Positions 8,344-17,066 are shown, counted from the stretch's first letter. The stretch is DNA of 64,000 nt from Mycolicibacterium alvei (GCF_010727325.1 NZ_AP022565.1:4774001-4838000), one strand, 5' to 3'. Notes: generated by a model from the letters alone, not told the origin. Numbers and translations are program-made.

Positions 8344-9812
8344 TTAGTGCTGGACGGTGATCTCGGTTTGATAAGTCTTAGGGTTGTACGGTTTGTCGCC
8401 GGTTCCATCCCAGCCCGGCGGATCCTCCCATGTGCTCACACGAAGTTGTACCGTCTCTTGACCGGTAACCGGGTCATATGTTGTATCGACGACAGTAGGA
8501 CCGTACGGAGCCCCGGTCCCTCCTCCCGGCCAAGTTCCCTGCCCAGGCGGGAATAGTGGAGTCGCCGGTGCCTTCAGCAAACCTTCTGGCATCGTCGCGG
8601 TAATCGCACTGATCGGTTGATCGCCTGGAACACCCGGATTGAAGTTGTCGGATCCGACGAGCATGAACCCGCCACCTTTGAGTGCGACGAGTTGGCTCTC
8701 GCGGTCACCGGGCAATCCCTGGATTTCACCCTGGGGCTTGAGGGTTTGCATCCAGCCGTTCGGGTTGGCGGGGTCAATGGGGTCGGACATACAGCATTCT
8801 CGTCCGGTCTCCAGGATGTGGACCGGTGTTTCCTACTACGATCATCCGGTTGGTCTTTGGGTCGTACGCGCCACTGGCTTGGGCAATCCCGGGCATGACG
8901 CCGATACTCTTCGATGGATCGTTGAGATCCACCACGGTGGTATCGGCGGTTGCATATTCACGATTTGGCTTCCCGTCCACTACATAGGGGACCTCGCTGT
9001 ACAGCGCGTACTGCTTCCCGTCAGGACCAACAATCGTGCCGGTCGGAAGCGGTCGGAAGCGGTCGGACCTTGTCCTTCCCGTCTGGATTTTCCGGTGATG
9101 GTTGGTTCGCCTCGATCTCCAACGGATTCTTTTGTCCGTTCAGTGTGGGGTAACCGGTTCGCCCGTCGCCACTGATCTCGATGCCGGTACCGGGGAGAGT
9201 GGAATTCAAATCGCCCTGTGTGCCGTCTGGCCGTAAAGGTCCTGGGCACCCGGTGATCTGGGGGTCTTTGGACGAGCCTGCGCCCGATTCGCCCTTGCCG
9301 CCCTGTAGATCGAACTCTCTCAGCCTCGACGTCATTGTGTCGAGTTGATCGGCGACGTTTTGATCGGTCCATTCCAACACCGTTGCCTTCGCGCGAATAT
9401 CGGCTTGGGCGTGAGTCGCCCTCAGTTTCCGCATCAGGGCCAGGGCAGGGCCGATGATCCAGGGCAAGCGGTCGGTGACGGTCAAGTCCTCGCTTACCGA
9501 GAAGAACTGGCCCTCAACGTTCTTGATCGCGTTGACTGCATCGTTCTTGGCGGCGCCGATAGATTCCGCACCCGCCTTGGCGATACCTGATGCCTGCCTG
9601 ATGAGATCGAGCGATTTCCGGACCTTGGCCAAATTTTCGAACAACTTGCCGTTGGCGCGGTCTGAAGCCGGGCCTGTCCAGGGAACGCCGCCGACTGTGC
9701 TCTGGGCCTTGCTGTAGTGCTCATCAATGATGCTGGCGGCGCGCTCCCACCCGAGAGACGCAGATTTCAGGTGGCCCGTCGTCCACCCCTCGACACGAGA
9801 ACGCGTCAGCAT
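8344..9812 (-). pseudogene. Large WXG/Esp-like type VII substrate, broken by two frameshifts
   Basis: Three consecutive open frames read as one protein of about 490 residues. Frame 1 (9812 to about 9050) has a helical N-terminal half with VPWTGPASDRA, a WXG-like turn, then a Gly/Pro-rich linker ending KVRPLPT. Frame 2 (to about 8790) continues TGTIVGPDGKQYALYSEVPYV and ends RMLYV. Frame 3 continues SDPIDPANPNGWMQTL to the C-terminus. The first break coincides exactly with an extra copy of a 10-base tandem repeat at 9041-9067; the second lies at 8774-8795 and looks like loss of two bases. The C-terminal half is beta-rich with repeated Asp-Pro turns. The preceding EspC-like gene suggests ESX export. 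It could be a sequencing artefact, but two separate lesions favour real decay. Confidence 0.72.
9041..9067. repeat. 10-base tandem repeat causing a frameshift
   Basis: GGTCGGAAGC occurs twice in a row and is followed by a third partial copy GGTCGGA. Removing one 10-base copy restores a continuous minus-strand reading frame across the junction (KVRPLPT directly followed by GTIVGPDG). Replication slippage is the simplest origin. Confidence 0.85.
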
Positions 9813-9827
9813 CTCGACTCGACACTC

Positions 9828-10121
9828 CTACTTGGGCGGGTTCATCGTCTTGATTACGGCTTGAGCGTTGGCCGAATCAGTCGCGTCGTAATAGCGCGCT
9901 GCCTGGGCGATGCTATCGGCGAAGTGGAGCAGGTTGGCTGAACACTCGCTCATCACGTGATGGGCCGCAGCAGTGACGGCAACAGTGGCCTTCGCTGATG
10001 GTTGATCCGCCGGAGGTCGCCACTCATATGTGAGTGAATCTCCGAGGTCGTCGCTGGCCGCGGCGAGTTCTCGGGCAGCCCATTCGAGCGCCGCGGTATC
10101 GACTTTCAATGGTTGCGTCAC
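9828..10121 (-). CDS. Small EspC/WXG100-like type VII secretion substrate
   Basis: A 97-residue, largely helical protein with no signal peptide, starting at GTG 10121 (MTQPLKVDTAALEWAAREL). Two helices are separated by a turn around EWRPPADQ. Near the C-terminus AARYYDATDSA contains a YxxxD motif, the general export signal of mycobacterial ESX substrates in EspC/PE/CFP-10-like proteins. It sits 15 bases upstream of the large WXG-like gene; this small-plus-large pairing is usual for ESX-dependent secreted pairs. Family assignment is by fold pattern and motif, not by search. Confidence 0.65.
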   Translation of the reverse strand: MTQPLKVDTAALEWAARELAAASDDLGDSLTYEWRPPADQPSAKATVAVTAAAHHVMSECSANLLHFADSIAQAARYYDATDSANAQAVIKTMNPPK

Positions 10122-10224
10122 TGATTGACCCTAACGCTCCTGATGAGGGCGGATAGGCACCGATTTCCCTCGCGAAACAGCAATCGGTTAGCCTCGCGAA
10201 TTAACACCCGTCAAGGAGATTGCC

Positions 10225-11751
10225 ATGGTCGATCCGCGCACCCCCGTCATCGTCGGCGTCGGGCAGTTCACCGAACGCATCGACCTCGACGGTTACCGCG
10301 GGATGTCCTCGGTCGAGCTGGCCACCGAGGCGGCCAAGGCGGCACTGCGCGACTGCGGCGCCGACAGTGCCGCCGTGGCGCAGGCCATCGACACCGTGGC
10401 GGGTACGCGGCAGTTCGAGATCTCCGGCCCGCAGACGCCCACTCTGGGGGTTTCAAATAACTACCCGCGCTCGGTGGCGCGCAACGTTGGCGCCGAGCCG
10501 GCCCGCGCGATTCTCGAGGTGATCGGCGGCCAGAGTCCCCAGCATCTCGTCACCGAGTTCTCGTCGGCTATCGCGGCCGGCGACGCTGAGGTGGTGCTTC
10601 TGTTCGGCTCGGAGAACACCTCCACGCTGAGGCACTTCTCCAAACGCGACGACAAGCCGGATCACTCCGAGACCGTCGAGGGTCAGTTGGAGGACCGCGG
10701 CTACGGATACGACGGCATCTTCGACGAGTACACGATCAAGCACGGCCTGATCGGCGCCCCGGTGCAGTACGGCCTGCTGGAGAACGCGCGCCGGGCCCGC
10801 GTGGGCCTGTCGGTTTCCGACTATCGCACCCAGATGGCCGAGCTGTTTGCGCCGTTCTCCAAAGTGGCCGAGAAGAACCCGTATTCGTCTGCCCCGGTGG
10901 AGCGTTCGGCTCAGGAGCTGGCCACCGTCACCGAGAGCAACAGGATGATCTGTGATCCGTACCCGCGCATGATGGTGGCGCGCGATCAGGTCAACCAAGG
11001 TGCGGCAGTACTGCTGATGTCGGTCGAGGCCGCCCGGAAACTCGGGGTGCCCGAGGAGAAGTGGGTTTACCTGCGCGGGCACGCCGACATGAAGGAGATC
11101 AAGCTGCTGGAGCGCGCTGAACTCGGCTACAGCGATGCCGCGAACATCGCAGTGAACGAGGCGCTGCGGGTCGCAGACATCACCCTCGACGACATCGCGG
11201 CCTTCGATCTGTACAGCTGCTTCCCGTTCCCGGTGTTCAACATCTGCGACGGCACCGGCCTGGCGCCCGACGACGAGCGCGGACTGACGCTCACCGGCGG
11301 TCTGCCCTTCTTCGGCGGCCCGGGGAACAACTACTCGATGCACGGTATCGCCGAGGCAGTCAATGAAATGCGCGACAAGCCAGGGCAGTTCGCTCTAGTC
11401 GGCGGCAACGGCGGTATCGCCAGCAAGTACTCGGTCGGTATCTACTCGACCGAGCCGGCCGACTGGGTGGCCGACGGCAGCGCCGCCTTGCAGGATGCGT
11501 TCAACATCCAGGAGCGCGTAGTCATCGCCGAAAAGGCCGATGGCCCAGCCACAATCGAGACCTACACCGTCCGCTATGACTGGACGCCGCTCACCGGCAT
11601 CATCATCGGACGCCTGGATGCCGATGGCAGCCGATTCCTGGCGACGACCACGGACGAGGCACTGGTGGAGTTGCTCACCGATGGCGAGCCGCTGGGCGCA
11701 TCGATCATCGTGCAATCTGGTGAGAAGCGGAACACCGCGACGCTGGCGTAG
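10225..11751 (+). CDS. SCP2-thiolase-like protein type 1 (TLP1; Rv0914c-like acetyl-CoA acetyltransferase)
   Basis: A 508-residue protein with AAGGAG 7 bases before ATG 10225. It begins PRTPVIVGVGQFTER like the thiolase superfamily. At the usual nucleophile position it reads GGQSPQHLVTEF with no Cys, and the C-terminal region has HGIAEAVNEM then GGNGGIASKYSVGIYS. The last 100 residues (TIETYTVRYDW to the end) form the extra OB-like domain seen in mycobacterial TLP1. Family members are annotated as acetyl-CoA acetyltransferases, but lack of the standard Cys makes ordinary thiolase chemistry doubtful. A hairpin follows the gene. Confidence 0.82.
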   Translation: MVDPRTPVIVGVGQFTERIDLDGYRGMSSVELATEAAKAALRDCGADSAAVAQAIDTVAGTRQFEISGPQTPTLGVSNNYPRSVARNVGAEPARAILEVIGGQSPQHLVTEFSSAIAAGDAEVVLLFGSENTSTLRHFSKRDDKPDHSETVEGQLEDRGYGYDGIFDEYTIKHGLIGAPVQYGLLENARRARVGLSVSDYRTQMAELFAPFSKVAEKNPYSSAPVERSAQELATVTESNRMICDPYPRMMVARDQVNQGAAVLLMSVEAARKLGVPEEKWVYLRGHADMKEIKLLERAELGYSDAANIAVNEALRVADITLDDIAAFDLYSCFPFPVFNICDGTGLAPDDERGLTLTGGLPFFGGPGNNYSMHGIAEAVNEMRDKPGQFALVGGNGGIASKYSVGIYSTEPADWVADGSAALQDAFNIQERVVIAEKADGPATIETYTVRYDWTPLTGIIIGRLDADGSRFLATTTDEALVELLTDGEPLGASIIVQSGEKRNTATLA

Positions 11752-11781
11752 CGCGGCTCTTTGGTCGCGGCACTCTGCCTG

Positions 11782-11813
11782 GAAACCTGGTACCGCATGC
11801 GATACCGGGTTTC
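11782..11813. terminator. Hairpin after the TLP1 gene
   Basis: GAAACCTGGTACCGC and GCGATACCGGGTTTC form a 15-base imperfect stem (13 matches) around a 2-base loop. There is no T-tract. It lies 31 bases after the TLP1 stop codon. Confidence 0.6.
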
Positions 11814-11881
11814 GAGATCACATGTCGCCGAGAACATCCGACATGCTCAGAACAGCGTCGCGCGGCTTTCACGCCGCCATC

Positions 11882-12367
11882 TCAGAAGAGCCTCGACCAT
11901 TGAGGACCCAGCACAAACCCGTGCCTGCCGATACGACAGGCCGTTATGTGGCTGCCGACCCCGCAGACAAGGTCATCTTTCGGGTACCGCACCACGTGTT
12001 GGGCGGGCAGCAACGGAGGTGGAGTGGCCTGGGGATCATCTGGGTCGGCGAGCTGACGAATGGTGGCGGCAGACCGTCGTTCGGCGGCCACCAACCAGAG
12101 CCCCGGCCCTTTGTCTGGCCGCGGACCCCAGCATTGGATCCGCGCGGACTCGGGATCGGGATAGTCGTTGGAGTCACACGTCAGGCCGCTCGGCGTCCGG
12201 AAGCTGTAACCCGAATATCTCTGCCCGGCAGAGAAATAGGTGTCATGGTCAGCGGGGGCGTATCCGCTGAAATCGGGAAACCCCTTGCCGTCGCTGGGGC
12301 GGGTAGCGGGCGCGCAGGCGGCAAGGAGCGCGATGAGGCAGACGACGAGGCGTCCAGCGGTGCGCAC
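11882..12367 (-). CDS. Lipoprotein, paralogue 3 of the FPDLN/HGFVL family
   Basis: A 161-residue protein with signal peptide and lipobox LLAAC. The mature region starts GKGFPDFSGY, has FRTPSGLTC like FRTPDGLSC of paralogue 1, conserved Cys positions (LTC, IQC, LVC, TAC) and ends RHGFVLGPQWSRLF. It is separated from the other two copies by the TLP1 gene and an intergenic hairpin, and it has no EspC-like or WXG-like partner of its own here. Function unknown; lipid-anchored envelope localisation is predicted. Confidence 0.78.
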   Translation of the reverse strand: MRTAGRLVVCLIALLAACAPATRPSDGKGFPDFSGYAPADHDTYFSAGQRYSGYSFRTPSGLTCDSNDYPDPESARIQCWGPRPDKGPGLWLVAAERRSAATIRQLADPDDPQATPPPLLPAQHVVRYPKDDLVCGVGSHITACRIGRHGFVLGPQWSRLF

Positions 12368-12385
12368 CCGCGTCAGCGTAACCGC

Positions 12386-12440
12386 GAGATCAACGCCATG
12401 GTCGTTACGCGCGAACTTTCACGACCATAGCGTTGATCTC
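12386..12440. repeat. Large inverted repeat, 20-base arms
   Basis: Arms GAGATCAACGCCATGGTCGT (12386-12405) and ACGACCATAGCGTTGATCTC (12421-12440) match at 19 of 20 positions around a 15-base loop. It lies between two same-strand genes, just after the stop of the F420-type oxidoreductase. It could be a terminator, although there is no T-tract, or an intergenic repeat element. Confidence 0.75.
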
Positions 12441-12451
12441 GGCGTCAAGAA

Positions 12452-13300
12452 CTAGTCGAGCGCGGCCAGCTTGCCCGCAAGCCGCTCGACGTACGCCGAT
12501 ACCTCGGCCTCGGACTTGTCCGGCAGCCCGAACAGAACTTCGGTGACGCCCAGTTCGCGCCAGTGGGCGAGCTTTTCGGGGTCGGGCTTGAAGTCCAGCG
12601 CCACGATCTGCGGTGCCCCGTCGCGTCCGGCAGCGGCCCAGGTGTCCTGCAGCAGCTTGACGGGCTCGTCGATGTTGAAATCGCGGGGAGTGGTGATCCA
12701 GCCGTCGGCCGACTTGGCGATCCACTTGAAGTTCTTCTCGTTGCCGGCGGCGCCGACCAGGATCGGGATGTGTGACTGCACGGGCTTGGGCCAGGCCCAG
12801 GACGGCCCGAAGTTCACGAATTCGCCGTCATAGGAGGCTTCTTCCTCGGTCCACAGCGCACGCATGGCTTCCAGGTACTCGCGCAGCATGGTGCGTCGGC
12901 GGCCCGGGGGGACCTTGTGATCGGCGAGTTCATCAGTGTTCCAACCGAATCCGACCCCCAATGACACGCGTCCACCGGACAGGTGGTCGAGGGTGGCGAT
13001 CGATTTGGCCAGGGTGATCGGGTCGTGCTCGACCGGCAACGCGACGGCCGTCGACAACCGCACCCGCGACGTCACCGCACACGCGGTGCCCAGCGATACC
13101 CACGGATCGAGGGTGCGCATGTAGCGGTCGTCGGGCAGGGACTCGTCACCGGTGGTCGGGTGAGCCGCCTCGCGCTTGATCGGGATGTGGGTGTGTTCGG
13201 GGACGTAGAACGTCGTGAAGCCGTGATCGTCGGCGAGTTTGGCGGCCTTGGCCGGGGCGATGCCGCGGTCACTGGTGAAGAGAACAAGCCCATAGTCCAT
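12452..13300 (-). CDS. LLM-class F420-dependent oxidoreductase (Rv0953c-like)
   Basis: A 282-residue protein from ATG 13300 (MDYGLVLFTSDRGI). It is a luciferase-like TIM barrel with HPTTGDESLPDDRYMRTLDPW, LDHLSGGRVSLGVGFGW and WPKPVQSHIPILVGA, matching mycobacterial F420-dependent oxidoreductases and especially Rv0953c. A longer frame to 13525 is open but unsupported, since the family start is the Met chosen here. A perfect match to the KstR operator pattern lies 9 bases upstream, suggesting control by sterol availability and a very short leader. The substrate is unknown. Confidence 0.9.
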   Translation of the reverse strand: MDYGLVLFTSDRGIAPAKAAKLADDHGFTTFYVPEHTHIPIKREAAHPTTGDESLPDDRYMRTLDPWVSLGTACAVTSRVRLSTAVALPVEHDPITLAKSIATLDHLSGGRVSLGVGFGWNTDELADHKVPPGRRRTMLREYLEAMRALWTEEEASYDGEFVNFGPSWAWPKPVQSHIPILVGAAGNEKNFKWIAKSADGWITTPRDFNIDEPVKLLQDTWAAAGRDGAPQIVALDFKPDPEKLAHWRELGVTEVLFGLPDKSEAEVSAYVERLAGKLAALD

Positions 13301-13309
13301 ACGCAGAAT

Positions 13310-13323
13310 TAGAACGTGTTTCA
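13310..13323. promoter_or_regulatory. KstR-like operator before the F420-type oxidoreductase
   Basis: TAGAACGTGTTTCA fits TNNAACNNGTTNNA, the KstR consensus, at every fixed position. It lies 9 bases upstream of the ATG on the minus strand. Confidence 0.65.
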
Positions 13324-13430
13324 GTCGCAGTAGCAAGACGCACCGTCTCGTTAGGCGGGTCGGGCCGGAGAAAACTTCATCGCGAGCGATACCCGCGACG
13401 GGCCCCCGATGATTTGCTGGGATCATCGGC

Positions 13431-14564
13431 ATGACGACCGAACGCATCGCCGACCACGTCAAGTTCGCGTACTGGGTGCCCAATGTCAGTGGCGGTCTGG
13501 TCACCAGCGATATCGAACAGCGCACCGACTGGAACTACGAATACAACAAGAAACTCGCGCAGACCGCGGAGAACAACGGCTTCGAATATGCCCTGTCGCA
13601 GGTTCGCTATGAGGCCAGCTACGGCGCGGAATACCAGCACGAGTCGACCAGCTTCAGCCTCGCCCTGTTGTTGGCGACCGAGAGACTCAAGGTCATCGCG
13701 GCCGTGCATCCGGGCCTGTGGCAACCGGCCGTGTTGGCCAAACTCGGCGCCACTGCCGATCACCTGTCAGGTGGCCGGTTCGCGGTCAACGTCGTGTCCG
13801 GTTGGTTCAAGGACGAGTTCACACACCTGGGCGAACCGTGGCTCGAACATGACGAGCGCTACCGCCGTAGCGCGGAGTTCCTCCAGGTGTTGCGCGAAAT
13901 TTGGACGAACGACGACCCGGTTGAATTCCGCGGCGACTTCTACCGCATCCACGATTTCACCCTCAAGCCCAAGCCGCTGAACACATCCGAGCGTCCCAAC
14001 CCCGAGTTGTTCCAGGGGGGCAACTCCACCGCGGCCCGCCGCAACGGCGGCCGTTATGCCGATTGGTACTTCTCCAACGGCAAAGACTTCGACGGGCTCA
14101 CCGAACAGGTCGTCGAGGTACGTCACCACGCCCGCAACGCCGACAGAGAGGTGAAGTTCGGTCTCAACGGGTTCATCATCGCCCGCGACACGGAGAAAGA
14201 AGCGAAGGAGACGTTGAGAGAGATCATCGCCAAGGCCAACAGGCCCGCCGTCGAAGGTTTCCGTAGCGCGGTGCAGCAGGCCGGCAATTCCACCGGGGAC
14301 AAGAAGGGGATGTGGGCCGATTCCAGTTTCGAGGATCTGGTGCAGTACAACGACGGCTTCCGCACCCAGTTGATCGGCACACCCGAGCAGATCGCCGAAC
14401 GCATCGCCGCCTACCGCAAACGCGGCGTCGACCTGATCCTCGGCGGATTCCTGCATTTCCAAGAGGAAATCGAGTATTTCGGCGCCAACGTGCTGCCACT
14501 GGTCCGCGAAATCGAGGCAGCCGAAACGGATTCCGCCGAGACGCCCGTTCTGGTAAGGGCGTAG
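13431..14564 (+). CDS. sfnG: FMNH2-dependent dimethylsulfone monooxygenase
   Basis: A 377-residue LLM flavin monooxygenase with the SfnG signatures KFAYWVPNVSGGLV, EYQHESTSFS, VNVVSGWFKDEF, LEHDERYRRS, ELFQGGNSTAARRN and FEDLVQYNDGF. SfnG oxidises dimethylsulfone to methanesulfinate with FMNH2 supplied by a separate reductase, scavenging organic sulfur. No reductase or sulfonate gene is adjacent, so FMNH2 must come from elsewhere. The gene stands alone between the Rv0953c- and Rv0954-like genes and is closed by a hairpin, which suggests a single-gene insertion into a conserved interval. Confidence 0.9.
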   Translation: MTTERIADHVKFAYWVPNVSGGLVTSDIEQRTDWNYEYNKKLAQTAENNGFEYALSQVRYEASYGAEYQHESTSFSLALLLATERLKVIAAVHPGLWQPAVLAKLGATADHLSGGRFAVNVVSGWFKDEFTHLGEPWLEHDERYRRSAEFLQVLREIWTNDDPVEFRGDFYRIHDFTLKPKPLNTSERPNPELFQGGNSTAARRNGGRYADWYFSNGKDFDGLTEQVVEVRHHARNADREVKFGLNGFIIARDTEKEAKETLREIIAKANRPAVEGFRSAVQQAGNSTGDKKGMWADSSFEDLVQYNDGFRTQLIGTPEQIAERIAAYRKRGVDLILGGFLHFQEEIEYFGANVLPLVREIEAAETDSAETPVLVRA

Positions 14565-14585
14565 AACCGCTCCGACACCAAACAC

Positions 14586-14612
14586 GCGCACCCGGCACCC
14601 AGTCGGGTGCGC
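14586..14612. terminator. Terminator after sfnG
   Basis: GCGCACCCG and CGGGTGCGC form a perfect 9-base stem with a 9-base loop, 21 bases after the sfnG stop codon. No long T-tract. Confidence 0.65.
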
Positions 14613-14698
14613 TAGCGTGGAAGCTCGAATCGCTCACGTGGTCGGTATTCATGCCTGCGTGAACACACGTCGCGAAGCTTGATAGCACAGGAGAGGTC

Positions 14699-15523
14699 AT
14701 GACCTACCCGCCCAGTAACCCCGGATACCCGCCACAATCGGGTTCGCAGTTCGATGCGACCCAGCAGTTCGCCAAGGCGGTCCCCGCTCCGGCGGCCCCG
14801 CCCGCGGCCCCGGCCGCGTCAGAGCCCGGTGAGAACAAGCTGCCCGAGATCCTGCTGGGCGTGGTGGCCGTCACCGGCCTGCTCATCTATTTCGTGAGCT
14901 TCGCCTTCGAGATCCAGGCCGTGATCGGTTCGCTGATCATCGCGGTTCCGCTGTTGGCCGGTCTCCTGGCGGGCGTCAGCGTCCTGCCGAAGCAGAAGAG
15001 CCGTGTCGCGCCGGCGGCAGTGCTGTCCACCCTCGGGTTGCTGCTGGCCATCACCCTCTCGGTAGCTGCGGGTAGCGACGCCGATTGGACGATCTGGGTT
15101 CTCCTTGTTCTCACGCTGGTCCAGGCCGGTGCCGGTATCGCCGCACTTCTGTTCGACGCCGGCATCCTCACTCCGCCGGCGCCCAAGCCGCAGTTCGACC
15201 CGCAGCCTCAGTACGGCCAGTACGGCGGCCCGTCGCAGTACTACGGGCAGCAGCACCAGCCGCAGCAGCACGGTGGTCAGTCCTACCAGCAGGCTCAGTC
15301 GCAGCAGCCCGGCTACCCCTCGCAGTACGGCGGCTATGCCGGCGGTCAGAACACCGGTGGTTTCCCGGTGCAGCCCCCGCAGGGGCAGCAGCCCAGCGGC
15401 CCGCCGACGCCTCCGACCGGCTACCCCACGTATGGCCAGCCGCAGCATTCGGGCTCCTCGGCGCCCTCTGCTGGTCCGGCACAGCAGCCGCCTTCACAGC
15501 AATCTGGCCCTGCGCCGTCGTAA
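14699..15523 (+). CDS. 34-kDa antigen-type membrane protein (Rv0954-like, DUF5336)
   Basis: A 274-residue protein from ATG 14699 behind AGGAGAGG. It has a short Pro/Ala-rich cytoplasmic N-terminus, four transmembrane segments between about residues 48 and 158 (LPEILLGVVAVTGLLIYFV, VIGSLIIAVPLLAGLLAGV, AAVLSTLGLLLAITLSV, IWVLLVLTLVQAGAGIAALL), and a long Gln/Gly/Tyr/Pro-rich disordered tail with QYGQYGG-type repeats. This matches Rv0954 and the 34-kDa antigen of M. avium. It directly precedes the perM-like gene as in M. tuberculosis, consistent with a role at the division machinery. Confidence 0.88.
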   Translation: MTYPPSNPGYPPQSGSQFDATQQFAKAVPAPAAPPAAPAASEPGENKLPEILLGVVAVTGLLIYFVSFAFEIQAVIGSLIIAVPLLAGLLAGVSVLPKQKSRVAPAAVLSTLGLLLAITLSVAAGSDADWTIWVLLVLTLVQAGAGIAALLFDAGILTPPAPKPQFDPQPQYGQYGGPSQYYGQQHQPQQHGGQSYQQAQSQQPGYPSQYGGYAGGQNTGGFPVQPPQGQQPSGPPTPPTGYPTYGQPQHSGSSAPSAGPAQQPPSQQSGPAPS

Positions 15524-15583
15524 GCTGATCGGCGCGTGCGCTTCCCGCGTACGCGCCGATCATCGCGAGGAGCAGCCCACCAA

Positions 15584-17056
15584 GTGAGTAACCGGCCAGT
15601 CGGCACCCGCCAGGCACGCGAGTTGCTCCGGGTCGCGTTCGGGCCGTCCGTCGTCGCCCTGGTGGTCATCGCCGCGGTTGTGTTGCTGCAGCTCCTGATC
15701 GCCAATAGCGACATGACGGGCGCGCTCGGTGCGACCGCCAGCATGTGGCTGGGCGTGCACCAGGTGCCGGTCTCGATCGGCGGCCGCGAGCTGGGCGTGA
15801 TGCCGCTGCTGCCGGTGATGGCGATGATCTGGGGCACCGCACGCACGACGGCCGCGGCCACCGCCCCGAATTCCTCCTGGTTCGTCACGCGCTGGGTCGT
15901 CGCCTCGGCGCTGGGCGGGCCCATTCTGATCGCGGCCATCCTGCTGGCCGTCATCCATGACGCCGCCTCGGTGATCAGCGAACTGCAGACCCCCAGTGCC
16001 TTGCGCGCGTTCTGCAGCGTGCTGGTGGTGCATGCGATCGGTGCGTTGATCGGCGTCGGCTCGAAGGTCGGCCGGCGCACCCTGGCGGTCCTTCCGCTCC
16101 CGGTCTGGCTGCCCGATGCGTTTCGGGCAGCCGCGGCCGGTGTACTCGCCCTGTTCGGGCTTTCCGGTGTGGTGACCGCGGTGTCCCTGGTGGTGCATTG
16201 GGGCACGATGCACGATCTGTTCGCGATCACCGACAGTCTGTTCGGCCAGCTCAGCCTCACTTTGTTGTCGATCCTCTATATCCCGAACGTGATCGTGGGG
16301 GCCTCGGCCATCGCGGTCGGATCCAGTGCCCATGTCGGGTTGGCCGCGTTCAGTTCGTTCACCGTGTTCGGCGGCGATATCCCCGCGGTGCCGGTGCTGG
16401 CCGCGGTACCGACGCCGCCGCTGGGCCCGATCTGGGTGGCGCTCCTGATCGTGGGAGCGGCCTCGGCGGTCGCGGTAGGTCAGCAATGCGCACGACGCCC
16501 GCTCCCGATCGGGGCGGCCACCGGGAAGTTGGTGGCGGCGTCGGCGCTGGCCGCGGTGACGATGGCGCTGGCCGGATTCGCCGGTGGTGGCCGGTTGGGT
16601 AATTTCGGTTCAGTCGGGGTGGATCAGGCGACGTTCGGGCCGGCGGTTTTCCTGTGGTTCGTCGGGATCGGCGGGCTCACGGTGGCGATGTCCGGTGGCC
16701 TGACCCGCAAGCCGCGGCCCGTGGCGCCATCCCCGCCCCCACCCCCAGCTGAGCCCGAGCCTGAAGGCGAGCCCGAGCCCGAGCCCGAGCCCGAAGACGA
16801 CGTCGACGTTGTCGAGGCAGCGCCCGAGTTCGAACCCGACGAGCCGCTGGTGTCGTGGTCGGCCGAGGAGCCCGGCGACGACTCGGAGAGCCCTCAGGAC
16901 GAGTACGAGGACTACGACGACGTGCAGGAAACCGGCTACGAACCGGGCCCCCGGAGCTATGAAGACTTCGATGACGATCCCGAGGACCACTTCATCGTCG
17001 ACGATATCCCCGACGACGACCTGACCGGCGATCAGCCGCGCCGTGCGGGCGACTAG
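15584..17056 (+). CDS. perM: PerM-like integral membrane protein (Rv0955)
   Basis: About 490 residues. GTG 15584 was chosen because GAGGAGC lies 10 bases upstream; an earlier GTG at 15536 is unsupported. There are about nine to ten transmembrane segments starting [17 protein letters not shown], with the conserved run [24 protein letters not shown] shared with Rv0955. The cytoplasmic tail (from about residue 395) is strongly acidic and Pro-rich ([16 protein letters not shown]). In M. tuberculosis, PerM is linked to cell division and persistence. purN starts 10 bases downstream. Confidence 0.9.
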   Translation: MSNRPVGTRQARELLRVAFGPSVVALVVIAAVVLLQLLIANSDMTGALGATASMWLGVHQVPVSIGGRELGVMPLLPVMAMIWGTARTTAAATAPNSSWFVTRWVVASALGGPILIAAILLAVIHDAASVISELQTPSALRAFCSVLVVHAIGALIGVGSKVGRRTLAVLPLPVWLPDAFRAAAAGVLALFGLSGVVTAVSLVVHWGTMHDLFAITDSLFGQLSLTLLSILYIPNVIVGASAIAVGSSAHVGLAAFSSFTVFGGDIPAVPVLAAVPTPPLGPIWVALLIVGAASAVAVGQQCARRPLPIGAATGKLVAASALAAVTMALAGFAGGGRLGNFGSVGVDQATFGPAVFLWFVGIGGLTVAMSGGLTRKPRPVAPSPPPPPAEPEPEGEPEPEPEPEDDVDVVEAAPEFEPDEPLVSWSAEEPGDDSESPQDEYEDYDDVQETGYEPGPRSYEDFDDDPEDHFIVDDIPDDDLTGDQPRRAGD

Positions 17057-17066
17057 GCTGCTGCGC

